Below, piece by piece: positions 11,933 through 22,500 of a DNA stretch of 64,000 nucleotides. Source of the stretch: Hemibagrus wyckioides. Its lineage: Eukaryota > Chordata > Actinopteri > Siluriformes > Bagridae. The stretch spans positions 13,820,001-13,884,000 of the forward strand of contig NC_080719.1 in assembly GCF_019097595.1 (NCBI RefSeq). Reading direction: 5' to 3'. Position 1 is the first letter of the stretch, and the number at the start of each line of letters is the position of its first letter. The notes under the pieces are model-generated. The model was not told the DNA's origin. It ran no database searches and saw nothing but the letters and a program-made list of their open reading frames with translations. A program made the position numbers and the translations under genes.

Positions 11933-14130
11933 GATGAGTTTGCATACCTATAGCTTATCGCTTACAAATTGATCTCTACTGTTCCTTATAAACTTTATTT
12001 TCCTCATTATGTCACCTCATATATTTAGTAAGATGTTGGCTATGAAGAGGATAAGATGAAACCATTGGTATGAATAATTCTTTATTTTTTGTATGTTAAA
12101 CAGTAATCTGGAGGTATAATTGCAGGTAGGATCTGAAGTTGTGAGTCTGGAACTGAAGAAACGTCAGATCAGATGTGCCACAGGCCTGGTCTGATGAATA
12201 AGTTGAATTTGTTGCTTTAAAGTGTCATAACTAATTTGCATAAAAATAAAAAAAAAAGTATTCAAATTCATACACTTTTGCTGAGATGGCGGCTCTGTGT
12301 CAGGCATGTACATAGAAAACGAACAGTCGCCTGCCACTTGCTAGTGTGAATGTAGAGTAGTTATGACCTCATATGCTACCTGCTAATTAGCCTACAGCAC
12401 AGGATTTGGGTACCTCCCTACTGTGTTACTAGAACATACTTATTTTCCCTGCCAATCTAGTCATTTTATTGAATGTAAATGGCAAACAGAGCAGAAATTA
12501 TAAAACCGATCGCTGTACAAATGCTACTTAAGCAAAAGGTGGCAAGAGCGTGTTTTAGAATTTAACGTAAAGATTTTTGTTCTCTGTGGCTCAATATACA
12601 CAACACCCCAAGACACACAAATGCATAAAAGTGTTTTCCCTGAACTCTAAACCACAAGTTTGTTCAATAACTGTTCAGTAGGGCATATCTGACTCCAGCC
12701 TGGTTTTATTGCTCAGCTCTAAATTCAGTGCCAGAGCAATGCAGCTTGACATGAAGCTGAGTCACTCTTACCACCCTAAAGTTGATTCTTTTCTTATCAC
12801 AGCAAATATGTTTTATTTCTTTCATCCTGCAAAAAAATCGGATAATTATTACCATTTTAATTTATTTATAAATGACATTTTATTCATTATTATATAACAC
12901 TTATTGTCGTGTCCATGAAATGAGTTGCTTATCACTTATGCCATAACAACCACAATCACAAACATACAACAACCGTTCCCTCCTTCCTTTTTTTCTCTCT
13001 TAGACAACAAAGCACAGCTTGTCACAATACAGAGAAACTGCAAAGTGTGAACTCCCTCTTGTCAAGAAAACTTAGATACAGCTTTACCTGTACAAAGCCT
13101 TGACATCTTTCCAAAGATCCTCCAGACAAGTCCCTGTGTACATTATTACTAAAGAATCAAAAATGTATTTAAATGTTTCCATCAATATAAACTTGTGATT
13201 TGACGTCAGAACTGCTGAAAATAAATCAGAATCAAAAATTGGACCTTTCTCATGAGCACTGCTATTATAGCCATTGTAAGATCTTTTCTGTCTCTTTTGC
13301 ACATAACTGAGAGCTAAGAGCTTCTTCCCAATGCTATTTTTTCCTCTGCGTCCAGAGACCCAGTTTCTCAAGTGACGTCTTAGCTTTAATGATGCCTCAC
13401 TCAAACACCATTCGTCACACATCCATTAGTCACCACGCTTTTAAACTTTTAATATGTTCATGTGTATGGTTCAGCCAGGATATATTAATGATAAATGAGA
13501 CTTTTCCCCCGCTTGCTCCAGCTGCTGAAACAGCACAGCCTTTTAATTTAGCGTTATCTGAAAGTGTACTTACAGATGACCTTTTAGTTCTGTTCAGATT
13601 AAACATGCTCATGAATCTGTGAGATCAGACCTACAAGAAATATTGGATGATTAGAGGGACTGTTTGTCCTTTCCAACAGATTACAACAGGCTTTATACTT
13701 ATGTGAAATCTTTCGATTCTTTGCCCATATCATCAGCAAGTTCTGTATCATTTTCACTGAAACAAAACAGCTGTATAGTTGAATGGGTAAAGTGTGTCTT
13801 TTTATATGTACTGTGCAAAAAAAAAAAATAAAGCACTGTAAACCTACACATACATAAAAAAAAAGACTTAACCCCCCCATTTTTCTTTCCATTGCTCACC
13901 TGCCAATTCCCACTAACTACCCCTCACCACCACCACCCATTAATACGATAGCTACCAAAGAGGGAAGTGACTACTAGAGTTAGCTCCAAGACACAAGAGA
14001 AGCTGGACAGCCACATCTTTTACAAGCTCCTGCTGCGTCACAGGACAATGTAACACACTCAGAGGAAAACACAATGTACTTTCTTCCACATACATAAGCT
14101 GAGAGACACCCTAGTAGCACTGTGATTGAC

Positions 14131-14132
<2 letters not shown>
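11933..14132. other. Spacer without genes
   Basis: No gene could be supported. A 112-codon minus-strand open frame at 13084-13422 has no recognisable domain and overlaps nothing conserved that I can name. An A-run (13818-13830) and a C-run (13871-13877) occur near the end. Confidence 0.4.

Positions 14133-14178
<46 letters not shown>
14133..14178. repeat. (GA)n microsatellite, ~23 repeats
   Basis: Uninterrupted purine dinucleotides. Open frames across it encode only Ser-Leu repeats on the minus strand. Confidence 0.95.
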
Positions 14179-14184
<6 letters not shown>

Positions 14185-14329
14185 GAGAGTGCCAGCCCCC
14201 TCATCCAGTTTTGCATCCATTATCCACTCTCCATAGCATAGCAAGGAGTCAGAACTTTATCAAATATGGCATCAACAACAACTATGGCAACCAGAAAAAT
14301 TTAGTTGTACAGTCAATTTTATTTCTGGA

Positions 14330-14620
14330 CAAGGATGGCTGTGGCATCTTAAAGATTCAAACTCATGATCTCTGGACAATGGGATAAAGCCTCAAATACT
14401 GCTGTTTTTTTCAGTATAAGCCTTTTTATTATTATTATCACAACACATACATTACAGCACAGTGGAATTCTTTTCATAGCATATCCCAGCTGAGGAAGTT
14501 GTGCAGAGTCAGAGCACAGGGGCAGCTATGATACAGCGCCCATGGAGCACTTAACCCTGACCTTTCAATGAACAACCCATACCCTTAACCACTTGGGCCA
14601 TCACTGCCGGAAGGAAAGAG
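14330..14620 (-). mobile_element. Degenerate SINE-like sequence, antisense
   Basis: Two antisense head-like stretches occur. One is AGATTCAAACTCATGATCTC at 14356-14375. The other is a GGGGCAGCTATGATACAGCG to CCCTTAACCACTTGGGCCAT stretch at 14519-14600. They resemble antisense tRNA-derived fish SINEs with decayed B boxes. Confidence 0.4.
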
Positions 14621-15529
14621 GCAGAGTAGTGAAAGAGTTTTGAAATTTCCCAGCACTGAGACAGTTATAACAGATGTTACAATTGAACCTCAGTTACACT
14701 CATGCTTGATCCATGTGGAAAAATGCTTCCGCTTTTGTCTTGACACAAAATGAGATTTTCACTAATATCTTCAGCAAGAGTGGACAAATCTCATTTGACA
14801 CTCTTGTATACTGGTGTAATTAAGTCACAGCTGTGTGACGCATTTAGGGAAAAGTGTGCAGTTGGCTGTCCCTATATACTGGACAGATCTACACCCAATC
14901 AACATAAACATCTGGGTTGCAGAGTTTGCTAATATACAAACACAGTAGTTAGTTAGTTCTTCTTTCCAACCTGACACCAATGTGCATCGACTGCCAAGTC
15001 AGTCTCAGTGTCTCAGTGAAGAAGAGCAAAAATGCTCTCAGCACCATCTGGCTGTTTTAAGTGGATGGTCCATGGTTACATTAAGTAAAGCTCAGAAGCA
15101 GTCATCAGCGGCAGTGCTAACGATGCTGCAATAGCGCTAACGACTGTGTGACTCCATGCTCACGCCAAGAACCCTCACAGATGGGGAGTGATGAAGTGCA
15201 CCGGGCAAACATGAATTCATTTCAGGGCTGCTACAACAAGAGGGAGATTAGCAGCACAGCTGGAATTTGTGGACAAACTGGAAGTTTTAAACACAGTTCA
15301 GCAGAAGTGAAGTAAATCAAGAGATAGGAGTGATTTGAAGAACAAGCTGTCAGGTATGTTAGAACAGAAACACTCTTCGAGGATCCTCAAGAACTGCATC
15401 TGGTGTGAGAACTGAAAGTTTATGTGGTGCCTAAACACTATTACCAAGAGCAGCTAAAACAGAACAACTTGTAAGAATTGCTAATTCAAATGAGAAAAAT
15501 CTTTCTTTTTAACACCAGTATCACCTTTA
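14621..15529. other. Spacer without genes
   Basis: No coding or repeat signature was recognised. Confidence 0.4.
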
Positions 15530-16075
15530 AGCTCAAGTTTTCTCTCTTTTTCCCTCCCCCCCACCCCTTCTCTCCCTCCGTCTCTCTCTCACTACACATA
15601 TTACTCTCGAGTTACCAGTCATCCTGACTTCTTCTGCTCTCTAGACCTGGCAGATCCACCCTGATGCCCTACTTCAGTTTGGAGTTTTCTTCACCCAAAA
15701 ATCACTCGTTGTTGCTGAGGATGACTCCACATGGACAGTGTAACAATCCCCATGAGATTTCTGTGGATGCTACTGTATAGAAACTATAACGATGGCTATG
15801 GATGTTCTACCGTGGATAGCCTTAGGACTGCAGTTGCCTTCAGCAGTTTTGTGCACCTTTTACACACAGTTACTACTATTGACTATATAGCACCATTATA
15901 GAAGAGAATGATTTGGAAATGCACCGTCTGGTCTAACTAGATGAGAATGTGTTCCTTTCGAGCGTTCTTCTGAAGATTTCTTTCTCTTAATCATCCCAGG
16001 GAGTCTTTTCTTGCCACTGTCACCTCTGGATTGGTCGCTAAGGATAAATTTACAAATTCAAAAGTGCTATAGAAA
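15530..16075 (+). repeat. Dispersed repeat, 3' end shared with 45040-45190
   Basis: CAGGGAGT, then TTGCCACTGTCACCTCTGG, at 16008-16036 matches CAGGGAGT, then ACTACTGTCGCCTCTGG, at 45081-45110. Both are followed by a short A-rich tail region. It resembles a common fish retroposon 3' end. A pyrimidine-rich stretch marks 15530-15595. The left boundary is not defined. Confidence 0.5.
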
Positions 16076-16365
16076 GAAAACTAAATAGAAAAGTTGTGCA
16101 AAAAAAAGTAATTAATGCAATTTTAGTGCAGTATTAGCTTCAACTTAAAAAACAAACAAGCAATTTGGTTTCACAGCTGTTTTAAATCAAGCAGCTTGTA
16201 AAAAATTAAGTAAGGAATAAAACACTTGGAGTGGCTGTTATAGGAAAATAACAGTGGTGGTGTTATACATCAGTTTGACAATGATTGCATATCGTATTTT
16301 AACCATTTAGGACAGAATTAAACACTGTCCATTTGTAGTTGCCCTACAGTTCAGGAATTCCTTCG

Positions 16366-16375
16366 TTCCTTCCTT
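16366..16375. repeat. Flank of the 4-kb element, possible target duplication (left)
   Basis: TTCCTTCCTT immediately before the left inverted repeat is identical to the ten bases after the right inverted repeat (20386-20395). The surrounding sequence is TTCC-periodic, so the true duplication length, six to ten bases or less, cannot be decided. Confidence 0.5.
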
Positions 16376-16390
16376 CACTCAAAAAAATGA
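16376..16390. repeat. Left terminal inverted repeat of the 4-kb element
   Basis: CACTCAAAAAAATGA, the exact reverse complement of 20371-20385. Confidence 0.85.
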
Positions 16391-16575
16391 ACTTTCACTC
16401 TTGTTAGATTTATTAAACCGACCCTTGTTCACAGTACATAAAGAATGCAAGTAACTAAATTAACGTAAGTTTACTATGTTATTTAAACAAAAATTTAGTA
16501 GCATCTACTTTACTTAACAAGTATTTAATCTGTCAATTTAACATGGTTAAGTAAAACGCAAATCCAATTAAATTG

Positions 16576-16686
16576 GACCTTTCGCGGGTGCCATATTTTC
16601 TCGTGGGAGCTGGAGTAACGGACGACGGACGAAAGCGCGAAGAACGAACTGAGAAGAAATCTTAATCGCCATCTTCTTTTTTTCAG
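16576..16686 (+). promoter_or_regulatory. CpG-rich promoter/first noncoding exon of the element-borne gene
   Basis: About ten CpGs fall within 16582-16648, a density not seen elsewhere in this CpG-poor window. Two GCCATNTT motifs (16590 and 16668) fit YY1-type sites, which often lie at transcription starts. A CAG/GTATGA junction at 16686/16687 fits a first-exon donor, giving a 155-bp intron to the acceptor at 16840-16841. The same TTTTTTTCAG string could instead be read as an acceptor, so the exact exon 1 is uncertain. There is no TATA box. Confidence 0.55.
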
Positions 16687-16841
16687 GTATGAATATTTCA
16701 TTATAATTCTTTACCATCCTGATCAACACTGACTATACAAAGTGGTGTAGGTGTCCTGAGAGTTTTATGATTTAAACTTACCAGTCTATTTTGGAGTCTG
16801 TGGCATTTAGTGTTTTTTTTTGTTTTTAAATATTATTTTAG

Positions 16842-19184
16842 GCAGTTATGTTAACTCGCATTTCTTAAGGCAAGCATGTGGCAGTGTAAAGACTGTAAAA
16901 TAACCGTGTCAACTAGATCTCAGTTGTTGAAACACTATAGATTAGTGCATGGACATTATGGTCATGGTAATCGTTTCCCGTGCACTTATTCTGACTGTCC
17001 CTGCAGATTTAAAACATGGAATGCGCTACACAGCCATCTTAACCGTTCACATGCCAAGGAGACCACTGGATTGTCTGTGAATTTAGCTACGTTCAACCGT
17101 CATGTGTGTTCTTGCAGCAACATAGCGTCAACACGTGAGTATTTTAGTCACATCACTAACCATCTAAAAAACAATGAAACAGTGCGTTGTATGTTTGAAC
17201 ACTGCTCTTTTCAGACAAATGTGTGTGGCACATTTAAGTCCCATAAAAATAGGAAGCACAATCCAAACCAGGAGTCGTTAGAGAAAGTGGTACTCAGAAT
17301 TTCTCAGATGAATTCAGTGATGATGAATTGCCAGCAGAAGAGGGGAATGAAGATGTTTCAGGTAGTGTGGAAATTGTCACAGAAGGACAAGATTTGTCCA
17401 AGACCATAGAGCTAAAATTCGCATCAATTTTGCTAAAACTTGAAAATTATTTTCATGCTCCTAGTAATGCCATTGATGAACTTATAACAGATTTGCAGTA
17501 CTTGATCAGTTCTGCATCAGTATCCTTGTCAGCTCAAATTATTCTTGATACCTTTCAGAAACATGATCTTTATGTAGATCAGCTGGTCATAAAAGAGCTG
17601 ATCAGTTCTTTGTCATCGTGCAATCCTCTGTTGAAAGCTACAGCAAAAGATGGTCCTTTAGCCACTGCTTTCAAGTGCATTAAATATTACAGAGAGAATT
17701 TTGAGATAATTGATCCCATTGAAATAATTCTTCAGTCTGAAAAAAAAAAAGATCTTTCCAATATATACCTATCTTAAAATCATTACAACAGCTGCTCAGT
17801 CAGAAAAAGCAGATGGCCAGCTCTATTTTGTGAATATGAGGTAAATATGATGTTATAACTGATATGATGTTTCTTTAGTAGTTTTAAATAGTGTAACAAA
17901 TAGTAATTAATTTCCCTTATGTCAAATTTTGCTTTAGTTATTCATACCATGCAAGGTTAGCCAAAGTGCTGTTTTGTGTTTAGATGTCATTGAATAACCC
18001 TGAATATATTTCTAAACATGAAGGCTATCCTTAGTATAAGCTTATGTCTCTTAAATCTGTAGATTGCTGCTGAATTCACTCGAATCACCACCGTCCCACT
18101 AATTCAGACATTTATGGCAAAACTGGATGGTTACACAAGCAAACTGGCCAGCATCTACTGAAGAAAAGGAGGAGTTGCAGGGCATAAAATTCGCAAACTT
18201 ATGGCTGCCGCTGACCAGGTTTGTGATTTGTAATTATGATGCTTGTAAATCATTTTCAATTTAGTATGATATGTCATCGTCTCTAGCTTAATGTCTGTAT
18301 TGTTCTACAGAATGATACCATCTCAACTCGGAGAGCTTGCATTCTCAGAGCACTTTCTGCGTATCTTAATGAAGATTATGAAAAGCTCATGAAGGAGTAT
18401 GCAGTAAGTGGCATTCTTTTGAGAATATTTAAAGTAAAAATACCCCCCAAAATCACTAGACAATACAATACAGCGCTTATATTTGGGCAAAATTCACATA
18501 ATGTAGTCAAGAAATATAAATGTACAAAGTATATTTAATTCAAAAACATAAACAAAGTAAAGTCGTCTTTTAATGAAACAAACTGAATAGTTTGATGAGT
18601 AACTCAGGTGCAGTTGCAGTAGCATCAGTGGTGCTTTATCATTGCTGGTGGCTTTATTGTTTCTTGAAATCTAGTGTGATTTTTTTTTTTTTTTTTTTTT
18701 TCCTGGGCAACTCATTGGTGTGAAACATTGTGGGCAATTGATACAGAATTCTCAGATTATTTGCTTTTTCTGGATGTGATCCATCATCTAAGTGATAAAT
18801 TTTCAAAATGCATTTGTTGGTGCAGTTAAAATGACTGAATAGTGTTACTCTTTTTGTGTTTTTTAGGATACCGACATTGCGAATGCTGAGAGAGACATGG
18901 CTAATACAGTAATTGGAATTTACATCATCAGGCCTGAAGATGCAGAACTCTGTGATACACCATCAGATGTTGGACTAATTGTTGAGGGAGTGAACGTGCT
19001 TCAGGAGCTTGGCGATGTCACCAAGGCTTGTGCTCTTCTATTGGGAGTCATCTACAGCTTGAATCTCAGCTATCCATCAGACCTGAAGTACACTTTCGAA
19101 TTTTTTCAGAAAGTGTTACTGGGACTTGATGCAAAGAAATTTTCACACAAAATACAGGTTCTCAAAAACAAACTTGTTGATTGA
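16842..19184 (+). pseudogene. C2H2 zinc-finger protein gene (fish multi-copy family), broken
   Basis: Exons inferred from GT/AG sites are 16842-17840, 18063-18218, 18311-18403 and 18867-19184. The last three are in phase 0 and keep one frame into the TGA at 19182. The start is ATG 16876, with A at -3. The N-terminus has three C2H2 fingers: C4-C7-H20-H25, C36-C41-H54-H59 and C105-C110-H123-H128. A helical region and a conserved C-terminal domain (reading DVGLIVEGVNVLQELG, then LKYTFEFFQKVLLGL) follow. This layout recalls a large family of fish proteins, often labelled uncharacterised or SAMD3-like. That is from memory, and function is unknown. Breaks: a frameshift near 17265 after the third finger, a second at the 11-A run 17740-17750, a stop at 17831-17833 just before the donor, and an in-frame TGA at 18159-18161. 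The copy cannot make the full protein. Confidence 0.8.
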
Positions 19185-19621
19185 GTCAGTACATCTTCAT
19201 TTATCTTGCACTTTTAAGTTTTCACAATTTTTTTTTTTTTGACACAAAAAAATAGTCTCAAAATCAGAATTTTTTTGTGACAAACTCTTGTTCACATTTA
19301 AAATGTGTTTGTGTTTTTTTAAAAATTAGGGAGTGGTTGCAATGTTTCCTTAATGGTTAATGGCACTAAATGGCACTTCTGTTAATGGCACTAAAATTTG
19401 AAATCTTGAAAGTGGAGTTCTGCAGCTTTTGAGCAGAGTTGTTTTATTGTTTTTAGGAACTGTGGATTTTAAATAGTGTTTGTGGTTGTTCACCAAAAAT
19501 TAGAGGCCAGTTTTAATGTTCCCTTTACCGATGGCTCAAAAGATATATGAAAAATTGAGTGCTGCAGTATTTTGTGGAACGCTGTCTTGAACAAACTTTT
19601 ATGTATTTTTTTTTTTTTATA

Positions 19622-19627
19622 AATAAA
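19622..19627 (+). terminator. AATAAA polyadenylation signal
   Basis: It lies 438 bp after the stop codon, in a T/A-rich 3' untranslated stretch. Confidence 0.5.
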
Positions 19628-20046
19628 TTGTTTATTATAATATTAGAAGGCATTTGGCCAGTGTAAGAACTTGGGAGGAATGTTTGTTATTGACCAGATT
19701 GTTGTGTTTTTTAAAAATTTTGTTTTATTTTTAAAACAAATTGTGACATTTAAGCTGTTTGTGGTTTACAAAAACAGGCCGGTTTTTGATGTTACCTTCA
19801 TTGATTGCACAAATTATCGGAAATATCAGAAATGGAGTTATGGAGTTTATTTAATATAGTATGTTTCTAATTATATGTTTCTGGTAAATTTATTACAATC
19901 TTTTGAAGGCAGTTGCACTATAAGACATTGTAAAGAATGTTTATTATTAACCAGAAAGAGGTTGTCTAATTGTTTCTAAAGACCTGTTGAATGGAAATTG
20001 TTGCACAGTTTCTTAGCAGTTGTATATTGCAAGACCTTGAAGAGCA

Positions 20047-20052
20047 AATAAA
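20047..20052 (+). terminator. AATAAA polyadenylation signal, distal
   Basis: AATAAA is followed by a GT/T-rich stretch (20056-20100), a plausible downstream element. It lies within the 4-kb element, so transcription could end before the right inverted repeat. Confidence 0.5.
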
Positions 20053-20370
20053 TGCATTTTGTTTCAGAAAATATGCTTGTGATAATTTTTCACTTGTAGA
20101 TCAACTAGTTTAAGTAAATAAAATCAATAAAAAAAGTTTTCACCTGCCACACTGAATGTTCGTAAATGTAACGTAACATTATTAAGTAAAATGTTCATAT
20201 AACTAATTTGTAAAAGTGACAAATCTTAATGTTTTGTATTTACTCAAAGAAATGTTGTCAACTTCACCTACATTTTTTTTGTTCATACAACTAAACCACT
20301 AATCGTAGAAACTACTCAACATAGTTGCGTGGAACCACTTGACACTGCTTTTTTATGTAAGTCCAACAAA

Positions 20371-20385
20371 TCATTTTTTTGAGTG
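20371..20385. repeat. Right terminal inverted repeat of the 4-kb element
   Basis: TCATTTTTTTGAGTG, perfect partner of 16376-16390. Confidence 0.85.
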
Positions 20386-20420
20386 TTCCTTCCTTCCTTC
20401 CTTCCTTCCTTCCTTCCTTC
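20386..20420. repeat. (TTCC)n microsatellite at the right edge of the 4-kb element
   Basis: Eight to nine TTCC units. Only about 2.5 units remain on the left side of the element, consistent with insertion near one end of a pre-existing array. Confidence 0.95.
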
Positions 20421-20829
20421 TCCAGATACTAAACTAACCTAAAGAAGGCCACTTTTATTGCTCCCTTAATTTTCAGCTGTTCTATCACACACATGAAAGG
20501 GGTTTCTAATAAACAGTGAGCCTAATAAAATGATTAGCCTGGATTAGCAAACATAATATGAGACTGAAACAGGGGACTGCTGGTTGCTGATGAAGGGCAC
20601 GCTGAATCAATGTAGGTCAAGAAAGACAACGTAGGTCTTTCTTTAAATATCATCTGATTAATTTTATGTTTTCGAAATGGATAAAAAAATATATATTTCC
20701 ATCACTGTTTTTGTAAAGTTAATAATATGAAAAAAATTATAATAATAATATAAATAGTAATATGAAAAAAATGCTACTAAGGAACCTCAAAGCTTACACG
20801 TTTCTCTGGAAGATTTTCTTGTGTCAGAA
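20421..20829. other. Spacer
   Basis: Nothing recognised. Confidence 0.4.
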
Positions 20830-20935
20830 AACCTGCAGCTTTACCTCTGATTGTTATAAAGCACTGATCCTGGAGACTCCTTCCATAAATGCTTTATAAA
20901 TGTATTCTTACAGAAAACACCCTAGTGCATGTTAG
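20830..20935 (+). repeat. Dispersed repeat fragment ('CTCCTTCCATAAATG')
   Basis: GGAGACTCCTTCCATAAATG at 20873-20892 matches the member at 6165-6430. Confidence 0.4.
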
Positions 20936-22149
20936 TAAATGAGACAGCTAATTTTATGTCCAGATAAGGAAACAATTAGGCAAAATTCTGGTGTGGGTGT
21001 TAATTATTAATAAGCAGCTCATCCTTTATTAAATGATCAAAGAGCCCACAATTACTTTCTAATGGCTAACACGACATGCATAAATGCTCATATAGAAAGT
21101 CAGTTTGACCAGACTATTTTTTATAAATAATATAAATATTTTTTGCATCCTTTGTCCTTTCTCCATTAGGGAATGTGTACCTCTACTGCAAGGAGTCAGA
21201 AATTAGGGACTTTAGCCAGTATGGCATCAATGACAGCTTAAACCGGAAGATATTTTGAGTTGTATTGCACAAAAATTTCTCACTTTTTCTGACTGTCATA
21301 TCCCTCTGCTACAGCAAAAACACAGGTTTAAATTACATTCCTGAAGATGTGAGGTTTGGTTGGCTGAGCTAGTTTTACGTTTTCAGAACAGAAACTCGAA
21401 TCAGGAAGCGGGTGAAGGTTAGCGTGGGGTTTATTTACACGAGCAAACAAATCCAAAAACCATGAGGATTGACAGAGTGGTAAACAGGCACAGGTCAGGT
21501 GATTAACAAACAAAATGTTGGAAGGCAAAGAGGATCAAAAATGTGAGCAGAGCAAGAATCAAAAATCAGGAACAATGACAATAACAGAAGGCAAAAAAAA
21601 AAAGACAGAACATGTGATAACTAAACCATTCTTCACAATTTAGCTGGAAATAAAAGTGGCTAATAAAAAGCACAGTATGTGTGTGTGCGTGTCCGTGTGT
21701 GATTATGAGCATGTAAGTGCAATGAGAAGTCCGCTGAACATGGAAATACAGGTGTGTTGTGGGAAGTGAAGCCCATGGGGCATGTTTGTACAGAAGGCTC
21801 ATGTGTCTGGTGTGAAATGCAAAAAAAAGGTTTTTTCTGACACACTCTTTCAAGTGTATTGAATCAGAATTAGAATTAAACTAGATAACAACACAGTTCA
21901 GAGCGCTCTTAAAAGTTAATACATTTTTCATAACATATGTCAGACTCTGCTTGTAATGAGACCCTTTATGATCACTTTGATATCGCAGAGAATATCTAAT
22001 ATTCTGCTATTTCAGGACGTACATCCTTGGTTTCATTAAACTTCGTCAGAACATACATAATTAAAAACTAACATAATATATAGAAAAAAAGGTGCAGTCA
22101 TTATCTCTATTTCTACCTACATAAAGCACACCTTCTGGAATTGCAATCA
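20936..22149. other. Spacer, perhaps repeat-derived at 21370-21600
   Basis: The 21370-21600 stretch, rich in CAGGT, CAAAAA and GGCAAA strings, has the look of an antisense fish retroelement end, but no boundary or match within the window supports it. A short GT-rich tract lies at 21677-21690. Confidence 0.3.
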
Positions 22150-22500
22150 AGCCCTTACCCTGCTTCCTCGTGTTCTTCTGGGTGACAGATGCAGTGAATG
22201 CACTGAAGAGGCAGCCTTCATCGTCTCAGCGCCTGCATATGGCCGCCCAGCTGCTCTCTCCAGCCTCTGTTAGTCATATCCTACTGAATTAACACAACAC
22301 ATGAATTAACCCGGCACAATTCAACATCATCACCCTGAAATCCCTGGCCTTGACAAGATGCTGCTCTCGCTGTAACGATTCCACAAAAAACACATTTACT
22401 CAGGCAAAACCAGGCCAGATGCTGTTATATTCCTGACTGGCAGGAGCTTAATGGGGTTTGTGGTGGAGTCGATGATCATCTGTAAGAAGGTAAATCATGA
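22150..22500. promoter_or_regulatory. Candidate conserved noncoding element
   Basis: Non-repetitive sequence of balanced composition without an open frame. It includes ATGAATTAACCCGG and GCTGTAACGATTCC blocks with the texture of vertebrate developmental enhancers. This is a compositional guess only. Confidence 0.2.

Larger units (their letters stand above)
16376..20385 (+). mobile_element. 4.0-kb TIR-bounded element carrying a multi-exon zinc-finger gene
   Basis: The unit begins CACTCAAAAAAATGA and ends TCATTTTTTTGAGTG, a perfect 15-bp inverted repeat 4,010 bp apart, with the same TTCC-periodic sequence on both sides. The subterminal regions share AT-rich strings such as TTAAGTAAAA (16547-16556 and 20182-20191) plus an inverted TTTACTTAA near 16510. 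Inside lie, in order, a CpG-rich promoter-like patch, a five-exon gene (see the pseudogene entry) and two polyadenylation signals. No transposase domain or DDE-type motif is visible, so it would have to be mobilised in trans or by an unrecognised mechanism. A multi-exon gene with a host-like promoter is unusual cargo for a unit this small. The superfamily is unknown. Confidence 0.8.

Noticed and set aside
13084..13422. 112-codon minus-strand open frame
   Set aside because: No recognisable domain, no splice context, no repeat-family match that I could name, and a length within chance for this window size.
19671..19859. 62-codon open frame downstream of the zinc-finger gene
   Set aside because: Low-complexity Phe/Val/Lys-rich translation of the 3' untranslated region, after the gene's stop and first polyadenylation signal.
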